Shown: one piece after another, positions 18,401 through 24,968 of the stretch | Position numbering within the stretch: the first letter of the stretch is position 1 | How the letters are laid out: each line of letters opens with the position of its first letter | Assembly (NCBI GenBank): GCA_944349635.1 | Contig: CALVNH010000002.1 | Coordinates: forward strand, 1 to 64,000 | Direction of reading: 5' to 3' | Origin: an uncultured Clostridia bacterium | GTDB lineage: Bacteria; Bacillota; Clostridia; Christensenellales; CAG-917 | Length of the DNA: 64,000 bases | The notes under the pieces: generated by a model | Told to the model about the DNA's origin: nothing | Database searches by the model: none | What the model saw: only the letters and a program-made list of their open reading frames with translations | Made by a program: the position numbers and the translations under genes

Positions 18401-19973
18401 GTTCGAGCATTCCTTCTATGCGCTTGTGGCGGCTGCCGTTTCCGACAGGATGGGAACTTTGAGAAACGGAATGGGCGACAGAGTGGCGTCCAATCTGAAC
18501 AAATACAGCGCGGCGGAAGCCACAATCCGTAAGGCAAACGTCGCTCTCATCGAGGACAGATGCATGCAACGCATCGACCCCGACGACGCCGATTTCGGGT
18601 TCCTGACCGCAGAGAGGGAATCCAACCTGACTTTGCGCAAACTCTTCAAGAAGGCGCCGGCGGGCATCATGAAACTAAAACGGTGCATAATTCTTTCGCC
18701 GTCCACGGCAAGTGTGCTTTTCCGTCCCGAAGAGTACGAAAATTTCGACGTGGTCATCATCGACGAGGCAAGCCAGCTGAAACCCGTGAGCATGATTCCC
18801 GTTCTGTTCCGCGCCAAACAGTGCGTTATAGTCGGCGACGAATGGCAGATGCCAAATATAGAGCATTTCAAAGTGAAAAAAGCAGTTGCCGGCGACGAAA
18901 CCGAGGCAATAGAAAACTCAGCTCTCACCGTTGCTTTGAAGAACAACCGCTTTGACGTCGAGGAACTGATTTGCCATTACAGAAGCAAGACGGAATCACT
19001 CATCGCGTTCTCACAAAAGAAGTTCTATCCCAAGATGAAGACTTTTCCGTCTCCCGTACCCATAAAGGAGGGGCTGGGGTTCAGGGACATATACGTCGAG
19101 AATGCTTCGACAAAAGACGGCGTCAACATAACCGAAGCATCCGTAGTGCACAAGTGTCTGAAAGAACACTTCGACAAATATTACGACGACGAGACAGGCG
19201 TGCTTTCGCAGTCGGTCGGAGTGGTCGCATTCGGAGAGAGCCAGATAAAGTGTATTCTGAGTCTTGTGGAACACGATTCGGAGTTGAAAGGCAAAATCGA
19301 CCGTGCACGCGCTGTTTTCGGCGACGTGCCCGAAAAACTCCTGTTCTTCAAGACCATCGAAACCGTGCAGGGGCAGGAGACGGCACATCTGATTTTGTCG
19401 TTGACTTACGGCAAAGACGCTTACGGCGATACGAAACAGTCGTTCGGGCAGCTTAACAACAAAGAGTTGGGACAGTGCATCTTCAACGTCGCGGTCACCA
19501 GAGCGCAATCTTCGGTCACCGTGGTGCATTCGGTGCATGCCTATGAAATCGTCAACGACAACATTTCATTCATAAGAGATTATCTGTCCGTGGCGGAGAA
19601 GTTCGGCAAGAGCGGAAAAGGCCAGTTCGTCTCCGCAGACCCCGGGAAAGGTTTTCTTGCCGACGTTGCGAAATTCGTGGTTTCGACGGGCATATCTTCC
19701 GACAGGGTCGTGCTGAATTACGGAGTCACGGACGGCTCGGTGCGTATTCCCGTGGCGATACTGTCCGAGGACAAATCTTGCGCGCTTATGGGAATTTGGT
19801 GTGAAATTCCCACCGAAAAGCAGTATAATTATCTCGATTACAACATAAGACACTTCGAAAGTCTAGAAGTCTGCGGCTGGAAATTGTTCCGTCTTTACAT
19901 ACAGGACTGGTACGACAACCGCGAAAGCGCCGAGGACAAAATCCGAAACGAATTGAAAAAATACGTCAAATAA
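15417..19973 (+). CDS. Very large SF1 (Upf1-like) helicase
   Basis: 1518 residues. Walker A GPPGTGKT lies near residue 318, Walker B IIDEASQ near 1114, motif III VGDEWQMP near 1140, and motif VI NVAVTRAQ near 1357. The order and the DEAS/GDxxQ forms are those of Upf1/DNA2-type superfamily 1 helicases. About 800 residues between Walker A and B form a long, largely helical insertion, much longer than in a minimal helicase. A C-terminal segment (after about 1400) may be a restriction-like or restriction-remnant fold, but no catalytic PD-(D/E)xK is clear. The ATG at 15417 is chosen for its GGGGGAG site. With the SNF2 protein it gives the operon two different nucleic-acid motors. Confidence 0.8.
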   Translation: MYLDDYVIDLLHINEGTSNKLIDIDAGSRMQTYLLSHEGCSALAEYAVSVIVARTGKTANTVLRGSAPNASREQVIGRSLNTFDWTNALGERDPKQLDSFIDNVYKKLNFKGNNPLFLSVGALKWRIAVSQNEIKDVVSPLLIFPIRLVRSSSVSPVSVEFVDDDAYFNPCLYYRLVQDLGEEFAKAFPHPNGRDANFDFPLDLKVFKEDNGAEYFAQVARFVREAKSAASADTLFEFDKDIVAFTTYDHDEVCMYYDIKRNENKIEKHPLVERVFKEGTREPAKPFGNKWPSLILPADSVQEEIIRRVVEGESMIIKGPPGTGKTLTIANMIGALLGEGKRVMLASRKLSALSEVNAKLPPKLRKFVMLMDYETEEQAAKVNPDNIKRELKALLTERKKHTLGSGVTDDLRSGETEKAEAWNFLGNYAEFMFGKKGVVGGSYYDALNTYFADSTLPAVEFDDKEKAVKVSPEEYSALKRNVEAAGKHFLSLTANGAHGFYKNPWYGVGFAVDAEKAYSLNKAIAARADRLLKTFDGKLAENGGANLDGVSMPSVRWMLRGGGTSPECEGIISAAKDDDARIAPRKKVLKKAVAAYFEAADKVRYDLTFKSVDELFALQEKLLAADLDKEDGFAELERIAANSDVFKGPGGEFLKQTEIDKLLALVDAIDDTDEKIAARRFEIFKVFSADAVQKNAKRLSDATRALEAYFGAQAVKPRFFDFAAKSAFKKLAPQSYLKGVTFAQTVDAVYNFAEAAKLADEREAQLNLIYVFFQKEVDADKIECLSSVLKKCRDKGLDTKRYVSNAVAAKDTLADCRRALASAPEDYTVGDYLASLDAALKSDTLCNALKGFNAVCHVADGIDSTSAPRIAAAVSALWEIAAVGDLKYKPAREVAEFVAAMCDESCAALIDEMATEERKFAEECFANYYSAFPNLLSLGDWRIFAAEADDRSVLAAMLGYNKILYSTDNVLNLSAFFRPYEQSKISPVQAPFGDTFEHSFYALVAAAVSDRMGTLRNGMGDRVASNLNKYSAAEATIRKANVALIEDRCMQRIDPDDADFGFLTAERESNLTLRKLFKKAPAGIMKLKRCIILSPSTASVLFRPEEYENFDVVIIDEASQLKPVSMIPVLFRAKQCVIVGDEWQMPNIEHFKVKKAVAGDETEAIENSALTVALKNNRFDVEELICHYRSKTESLIAFSQKKFYPKMKTFPSPVPIKEGLGFRDIYVENASTKDGVNITEASVVHKCLKEHFDKYYDDETGVLSQSVGVVAFGESQIKCILSLVEHDSELKGKIDRARAVFGDVPEKLLFFKTIETVQGQETAHLILSLTYGKDAYGDTKQSFGQLNNKELGQCIFNVAVTRAQSSVTVVHSVHAYEIVNDNISFIRDYLSVAEKFGKSGKGQFVSADPGKGFLADVAKFVVSTGISSDRVVLNYGVTDGSVRIPVAILSEDKSCALMGIWCEIPTEKQYNYLDYNIRHFESLEVCGWKLFRLYIQDWYDNRESAEDKIRNELKKYVK

Positions 19974-19987
19974 AAGGAGCGACGATT

Positions 19988-20743
19988 ATGGCAGACAACA
20001 AACAGAAACAAAACCGCGACCCGCTGAGCGCTATCGACGCCGCCGTCAACGAAAAAATGAATCAATGGCAGCAGCAGCGGCAGCTTGAGGAACTCAAAGA
20101 GAGGAGCGCGGCGCTCGACGCGAAAATCGAGGAACTCGCCGAAAAAACGGCCGATTTTACGCTGGAATACGGTGCCGACGATTTCCGCGCGCAGATGATG
20201 ATGGCATATCTCGAAGTGGCAATCGAGATGAAAGAGGCGGTCAAAATGATTCAGGGCGCAAACGACGCCATAGCCTTCATTTACGAAGCCGTGGATTTCA
20301 TCGACGAATCCATGAACTTCAATTCCACGCTTCAGAAGCAGTCGCTTAAATCAAAATACGGGTTGTTTTCGCGCATCAAAAACCGCATTCTCAACAGGAG
20401 AGTGGCGAGAAACAACATCAACCGCGTCAATCAGATGATGGACAAACTGGTTGCGCAACGCAACATCGCGCAGAATGTGATGGATTCTTTGCGCAGAGCG
20501 TGCGCCAGAATGACGAAAGCCATTGAGAAGAGCAATATCAAGCGCCAGAAAAAGCTTGACAAAGAGGCTCAGAAGCAGGGCAAGCCCCTCGCGCTTTCCA
20601 AACAGAGCACGGCGGAAAAGCTGGTTGCCGCCATCATTGCTTCAAAGAGCGGAGCGGAAAGCGCCGCCGTGACGGAGGGAAGCGCTCCTGCCGCCGCGGG
20701 TGCCGCGCCTTCCGACGTTTCGGACATCAGCGATATCACCTGA
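19988..20743 (+). CDS. Helical protein preceding the AAA ATPase, unknown family
   Basis: 251 residues, predicted helical throughout. The N-terminal 60 residues are Gln/Glu-rich and likely coiled coil. A central region is rich in Met and Ala (residues 60-100). A basic segment with many Arg and Lys (about 120-195) follows, and the C-terminal tail is Ala/Ser/Asp-rich and probably disordered. It lies directly before the VPS4-like AAA ATPase. In ESCRT systems small helical, charge-segregated proteins are the substrates of such an ATPase, so a substrate relationship is an attractive but untested inference. No signal peptide or transmembrane segment is seen. Confidence 0.55.
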   Translation: MADNKQKQNRDPLSAIDAAVNEKMNQWQQQRQLEELKERSAALDAKIEELAEKTADFTLEYGADDFRAQMMMAYLEVAIEMKEAVKMIQGANDAIAFIYEAVDFIDESMNFNSTLQKQSLKSKYGLFSRIKNRILNRRVARNNINRVNQMMDKLVAQRNIAQNVMDSLRRACARMTKAIEKSNIKRQKKLDKEAQKQGKPLALSKQSTAEKLVAAIIASKSGAESAAVTEGSAPAAAGAAPSDVSDISDIT

Positions 20744-20777
20744 CTTTATAACGGGTTTTCTTTAACAGGAGGAGAAA

Positions 20778-21968
20778 ATGGCAGGCATAGGTAAAAATGC
20801 GGGGAAGCCCAATTCCGCCGCACCCGCGGGGAAAGCCGATACCATAGAGAGTCTGGAAAAGAACTTTTCGGTTGTTGTCGGCGAGATACGCGGCATACTG
20901 AACGGCCGCAAGGATAAAAATGATTTGCGCGACGAGGAGCGCAGAACACTGCGTGCAAAATATTCGCAAGCCGCGCAGATTGCCCGCACGCTCTCGCAGA
21001 GGTGCACCGACACCGACAAGCGGGATATGTACAAGAGCCATTTCGAGAAACTCAGCGACGCCGCCGCGAGTTACGGTTCGGTCATCAACAGCAAGGTGCC
21101 GTCCACCACTTTCGACGACGTCAAAGGACTCGACAACGTCAAGAAACTGGTAAAAAGTTTCCTGTTCATGGCGCAGAATCCCGAAATCGTCAAGTATTAC
21201 AAGTTGGAAGGCGGGCTGGGAATGCTGATGTACGGAGCACCCGGTACGGGCAAGACGATGTTTGCGGAAGCCATCGCAAACGCAATGAATCTGCCTTTGT
21301 TCATCGTGACTCCCGCAGACATATACAAGTCCTATGTCGGAGAATCGGAACAAGCCGTAAAGCAGATTTTTCAGGAGTTGGAGTCCTGTCCCGACGGTGC
21401 CATATTGTTCGTCGACGAATGCGAATCCATTTTCAGCCGCAGAACGCAGGATACGAAGGATTACAAGGCCGCCGTCACGACGGAGCTTCTGCAACGCATA
21501 AACGGGTTCGGCGGCGACGGCTCAAAACGCATAATGATTGCCGCCACCAACCGTCCCGACGTAATAGACCCCGCATATCTCCGTTACAAACGATTTTCGC
21601 ATCTCGTTCACGTTACGCCCCCCGACTATGCCGCAAAAAAAGCCATAATCGAAAGCAAACTCAAGGGCATAGCGCTTGACGGAGTGACCACGGACGACGT
21701 TCTGGAGATGAGCGAAAGAAAGAAAATCACGGACGGACCCCTCGGCAAAGTCGCAGTCACGGACGCCTATTATTCTGCCGCGGATTTGTGCGGAATAATC
21801 GAAGAGGCGTGCAGGCTTGCCCTGGAAAAATTACAGGAAAAGGGTTCGTCGGAGCCGATTCCGCTCACACGCGAAATGTTTGAAGCGGCGTTTGCCAAAA
21901 TTCCTCCCGGAATTTCCGCACAGGTGCTTAGGGAGTACGAAAATTTCAGGAAAGATTCTGATTCGTAA
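20778..21968 (+). CDS. AAA ATPase of the VPS4/katanin/spastin type with MIT-like N-terminus
   Basis: 396 residues. Walker A GAPGTGKT is near residue 152, Walker B ILFVDECES near 208, and the second region of homology AATNRPDVIDPAYLR near 254, with Arg residues positioned as arginine fingers. The domain entry (TTFDDVKGLDNVKK) is typical of the meiotic AAA clade (VPS4, katanin, spastin). Residues about 15-90 form a helical segment with a length and charge pattern like an MIT three-helix bundle. A C-terminal helical extension follows. A GGAGGAG site precedes the ATG. Members of the clade thread or disassemble polymers. A stand-alone copy in a bacterial operon of this kind is uncommon. Confidence 0.8.
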   Translation: MAGIGKNAGKPNSAAPAGKADTIESLEKNFSVVVGEIRGILNGRKDKNDLRDEERRTLRAKYSQAAQIARTLSQRCTDTDKRDMYKSHFEKLSDAAASYGSVINSKVPSTTFDDVKGLDNVKKLVKSFLFMAQNPEIVKYYKLEGGLGMLMYGAPGTGKTMFAEAIANAMNLPLFIVTPADIYKSYVGESEQAVKQIFQELESCPDGAILFVDECESIFSRRTQDTKDYKAAVTTELLQRINGFGGDGSKRIMIAATNRPDVIDPAYLRYKRFSHLVHVTPPDYAAKKAIIESKLKGIALDGVTTDDVLEMSERKKITDGPLGKVAVTDAYYSAADLCGIIEEACRLALEKLQEKGSSEPIPLTREMFEAAFAKIPPGISAQVLREYENFRKDSDS

Positions 21969-21979
21969 AGGGGTTTGGT

Positions 21980-23152
21980 ATGACTCTGAAGCAAAAAAAC
22001 ATTCTTCGCGGGATATGCATGACTCTGTTGTGCATCGGAGCGGTATATTTTCTGTTCATCGTTGCCTCGTTTATTTCCGTTCTTTGCGCGATGTCCGACG
22101 AGACGGCTTACTGGACACAGTGGCAAAAGGAGCATATAGCGGCGCTTGAATCCTCCTACGCTTCGGGCGAAGCCCCTAAGGTGGACGAAAGCGTGTTTTG
22201 CGGTTTCGATTTGGAGCAGGCGACCGCAGACGGAGTCAGCCTGGCGGACTTGCGCTTTCTTGCCACGCACAACAGCTATAAGCAGGGCACTACCAAACAG
22301 ACCGACATTTTCTACAATTACGCCTTGCCCGTAATGCTCGGCAAGAAGTACGATTACGTTTTCGACACTCTCACGGAGCAGTTCAACCACGGAATACGCA
22401 GCATCGAAATCGACCTCGGCAAGGTTGAGAGCGACGACGGATTTTCCGTCAACGTCTATCACAACGCTCTCACCGAGACGGGCAGTTCCATGATTGATTT
22501 CGAGCTCGGCTTGCACGAGATGAAGATGTGGTCGGATTACAATCCCGGACATCTTCCCGTAACCGTGCTCGTGGAGCTCAAAGGCGGCTCTTTCGGCAAG
22601 TACGCGGATTTTGACGAGGAAGCCATGCTGTACGTCGACGAAACATTGCGGGAAGTTTTCGGAGAAAGTCTTTATACGCCCGCGGAAGCTCTGGAAGGAC
22701 ATTCCTCTTTCGCGGAACTCAGAGAGAGCGGTGACCTGCCGACTCTTGAAGAAACGAGAGGCAAATTCATCTTCCTTTTGCACGAAACCTCGGTGACGGA
22801 CACTTATGTCGGAATCGACCCCGAAATGCGCTCTCAGGCGATGTTTCTCGCACTCACCGTCAAGCGCGAAAAATACCGTTCTCCCGAATGGTTGGACAAC
22901 GCGCTTTACGTCATCATCAACAATGCCGCCGAAAAGAGCTACGGAAAAATGATTGAAGATGCGCTTTCGGAAAACTTTATTGTCAGAACGCGCCTCGACG
23001 AATTTGCCTTAATAAGCGACAAGCGTTTCGACGCGGCGATGAAGAGCGGAGCGCAGATTCTCAGCACGGACTATCCTCCCGCCACGGAGGACAGATACGG
23101 ATATACCGCCGATATAGGCGGAGGAAAAACAGTTCTCCTGCGCACTCGCTGA
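21980..23152 (+). CDS. Membrane-anchored PI-PLC-like phosphodiesterase
   Basis: 390 residues. One N-terminal hydrophobic helix (about residues 12-36) is followed by a soluble domain. The signature ATHNSYK (near residue 97) carries the first catalytic His of the phosphatidylinositol-specific phospholipase C fold. The strand RSIEIDLG follows near 139, and VYHN near 155 carries the second His. LVELKGG resembles the following strand. The arrangement resembles the Ca2+-dependent bacterial PI-PLC-like subgroup. The topology predicts an extracellular catalytic domain. It is the last gene of the operon, 11 bases after the AAA ATPase. Substrate specificity is not deducible. Confidence 0.7.
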   Translation: MTLKQKNILRGICMTLLCIGAVYFLFIVASFISVLCAMSDETAYWTQWQKEHIAALESSYASGEAPKVDESVFCGFDLEQATADGVSLADLRFLATHNSYKQGTTKQTDIFYNYALPVMLGKKYDYVFDTLTEQFNHGIRSIEIDLGKVESDDGFSVNVYHNALTETGSSMIDFELGLHEMKMWSDYNPGHLPVTVLVELKGGSFGKYADFDEEAMLYVDETLREVFGESLYTPAEALEGHSSFAELRESGDLPTLEETRGKFIFLLHETSVTDTYVGIDPEMRSQAMFLALTVKREKYRSPEWLDNALYVIINNAAEKSYGKMIEDALSENFIVRTRLDEFALISDKRFDAAMKSGAQILSTDYPPATEDRYGYTADIGGGKTVLLRTR

Positions 23153-23476
23153 TACGTCTCACGGGGAGCAGCCGCGCCGACCTTGCCGTCAGCCGTGTCT
23201 GCAATCCGCGAAGAAGGAAAACAGCGTCGGAATTCACGAGAAGGAGACGCTCGGCATTGAGTTTCGGATTGCTTCGGAACAGGCGGAATTTCGGTATGCC
23301 TGTAGTTTCCTGCGAAAGTAACGCCCCCGGGATAAATGCTCGCGAAAACTCAAAAAACAGATAAGTAAAAGAGCGGTTGCCCGCTCTTTTCTTTCGTACT
23401 TTTGCGGCAGAGCCGCTTTTGCTTTGGTTGCTGTGCGGCAAAACTGCCGCATTTATCCGATGCCGTAAGGCTGTGA
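23153..23476. other. Intergenic region between convergent genes
   Basis: 324 bases with no convincing gene. The only structure is the perfect hairpin at 23367-23390 and two further GC-rich inverted repeats, GCGGC/GCCGC at 23404-23416 and TGCGGCA/TGCCGCA at 23434-23451. The first 200 bases show no recognisable feature. Confidence 0.6.
23367..23394. terminator. Bidirectional intrinsic terminator between the accessory operon and the DUF1508 gene
   Basis: A perfect 10-bp stem AAAAGAGCGG / CCGCTCTTTT has a 4-base loop and T-rich flanks on both strands. It can end the 23-kb plus-strand operon and the minus-strand gene at 23477. Confidence 0.8.
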
Positions 23477-24715
23477 TTACCAGAGATTGTCGTTTCTGAC
23501 AACGGAGGAACCTTTGCAGGCTCTCGCCACGGCGGCGATACCTTTCTTAGCCGCTTCTTTGGAGAGATATCCGTCGTTGGTGGTGGCAACGATGTTGCCG
23601 TTGGAGGCTATGAGTCTGAGACGGATTTCACCCTTCTTGTCGGTGTAAATCTGCCACTTGGGGCACTTCTTTTCTTCCCACTTCTGCAGGGTCTGGTCTT
23701 CGACGGGGGCGCTCTCGGCATTGTTTCTCACGCTGTTGATGCCCGCTTTGCAGGTGGTCATCGAAGAGTATTGTTCGGCTCCGATTGCCACGACTCTGTA
23801 GTTGGAAGAATAGAGTTTGTAAACAAAATTGCCTTTTTCCGTTTTCTTGATTACGAATTTGCCGTGAGGTGCGGAGGCGTCGCCTTCCTCGATGACCTGT
23901 TCGGCAACTTCCGCTTTCTTGGTTGCGGGTTTTGCGGCTTTGGGCTCCTCGGATTTTTTGGGAGCGGATTTGCTTGCGCTCGCTTTCGCGGGAGCGGCTT
24001 TCTTCTTTTCTTCGGTTTTGGGTGTTGCCACGGTGTTCTCCTCCTGCTTTGCTTCCTCTTGGGAGAGCGCAGCGTTTTCTTTCTTCGGTTTTGATTTTGG
24101 GGTGTTTATGACGGCGTTTCCCCATACGTTGCCGTCGTCGGCCGCGCTTTGGAAAACGGTTTCCGCCGCTTTCTTGGGCTTGGCTTTCGGTTTTGCGGCG
24201 GCGTCTTCCGTTGCGGATTTTGTCGTCGCTTTCGACGTTTTTTTCTTTGCGGGTGCGGGTTTGTCGTCCTCGGATTGTTCCGAAACGGGAGCAGCGGTTT
24301 GCGGCTCCTTCTCCGCCTCGTTTGTCTCGACCTCGGGCTTGACCTCCGCTGATTCGGGAGCGGATTCCTCCGCAGCGGGAGTTTCCTGTGTTTCCTCCGT
24401 CGGGAGGGGAGTTTTTTCCGTCTCGACGGAAATCGGCTCAGCATCGCGTTCGGGCTCCGCCGCCTCCGCGACGGGAGTTTCGGCAACGGCGGGCTCTTCT
24501 TCCGTTACGGTTTCGGGTGCGGTCGCTTCTTCGGCAACGGTTTCTTCCTCGGTGGGTTCCGCTTCCGCTGCCTCTTGCGCGGGCTCGGATTCGACGGGCT
24601 TTGCCAGTCCGTCCACGTTTATGATGAGCGTGCCTACGGGGGCAGAATCGTCGTCTTCGACTATCTCGCTTTCAAGAAATTCGATTTCGTTGTAATTGTC
24701 ATAAATGTCCGCCAT
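23477..24715 (-). CDS. Tandem DUF1508 protein with long acidic and Lys/Ala-rich low-complexity region
   Basis: 412 residues. Residues 1-130 are very rich in Glu, Ala, Pro and Thr. Residues 130-270 become Lys/Ala/Pro-rich (repeats of AAKP and PKK type, reminiscent of histone H1 tails). The last 130 residues hold two DUF1508 (YegP-like) modules: GKFVIKKTEKGNFVYKLY near 285 and KWQIYTDKKGEIRLRL near 350, each ending in an Ala-rich helix (CKAGINSVRNNA, AKKGIAAVARAC). DUF1508 modules are small folds of unknown function. The mixed acidic/basic tail could contact nucleic acid or the envelope; that is inference. A GGAGG site precedes the start. The gene is transcribed alone, divergent from pcrA. Confidence 0.75.
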   Translation of the reverse strand: MADIYDNYNEIEFLESEIVEDDDSAPVGTLIINVDGLAKPVESEPAQEAAEAEPTEEETVAEEATAPETVTEEEPAVAETPVAEAAEPERDAEPISVETEKTPLPTEETQETPAAEESAPESAEVKPEVETNEAEKEPQTAAPVSEQSEDDKPAPAKKKTSKATTKSATEDAAAKPKAKPKKAAETVFQSAADDGNVWGNAVINTPKSKPKKENAALSQEEAKQEENTVATPKTEEKKKAAPAKASASKSAPKKSEEPKAAKPATKKAEVAEQVIEEGDASAPHGKFVIKKTEKGNFVYKLYSSNYRVVAIGAEQYSSMTTCKAGINSVRNNAESAPVEDQTLQKWEEKKCPKWQIYTDKKGEIRLRLIASNGNIVATTNDGYLSKEAAKKGIAAVARACKGSSVVRNDNLW

Positions 24716-24742
24716 TATTCATCCTCCGAAAGATAAATCAAT

Positions 24743-24774
24743 ATTATATTAGCACGCGCAGAGAAAATAATCAA
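24743..24774 (-). promoter_or_regulatory. Predicted promoter of the DUF1508 gene
   Basis: On the minus strand TTGATT (24774-24769) and TAATAT (24751-24746) are separated by 17 bases, with an overlapping TATAAT at 24748-24743. Transcription would start about 20-25 bases before the ATG at 24715. Confidence 0.5.
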
Positions 24775-24933
24775 CATATAGCGTTTTATATTATTATGTT
24801 TTTTGCACGTCGCGACGTGACGAGGAATTAACGTTCTCCGTAATAACTCGAAAAAGCAAAATGTCGACGTCGTCAAAACGAAAAGACAGGCGGCAAAGAG
24901 CTTTCGAAAGAGGAATCAATCTGCTTTCAAAAA

Positions 24934-24962
24934 TTGTCTTTTCCTGCGGATTGTGTTATTAT
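24934..24962 (+). promoter_or_regulatory. Predicted extended -10 promoter immediately before pcrA
   Basis: TTGTCT (24934-24939), a 17-base spacer, then TGT-TATTAT (24954-24962), an extended -10 element. The expected transcription start coincides with the pcrA ATG at 24969, so the transcript would have almost no leader. Confidence 0.5.
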
Positions 24963-24968
24963 GTTGTC

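Noticed and set aside
1-23152. Accessory operon as a recently acquired mobile island
   Set aside because: No integrase, transposase, tRNA target or attachment repeat is visible, and base composition and codon use look like the neighbouring housekeeping genes. The upstream boundary is outside the window, so transfer is not excluded.
23892-24695. Plus-strand open frame of 267 codons opposite the DUF1508 gene
   Set aside because: Its Ser/Ala/Val-rich low-complexity product is only the complement of the Glu/Lys/Ala-rich gene on the minus strand. No ribosome site or promoter serves it.
24861-24968. ATG at 24861 as the start of pcrA
   Set aside because: The extra 36 residues are not PcrA-like, and the -35/-10 elements for pcrA lie within this stretch.
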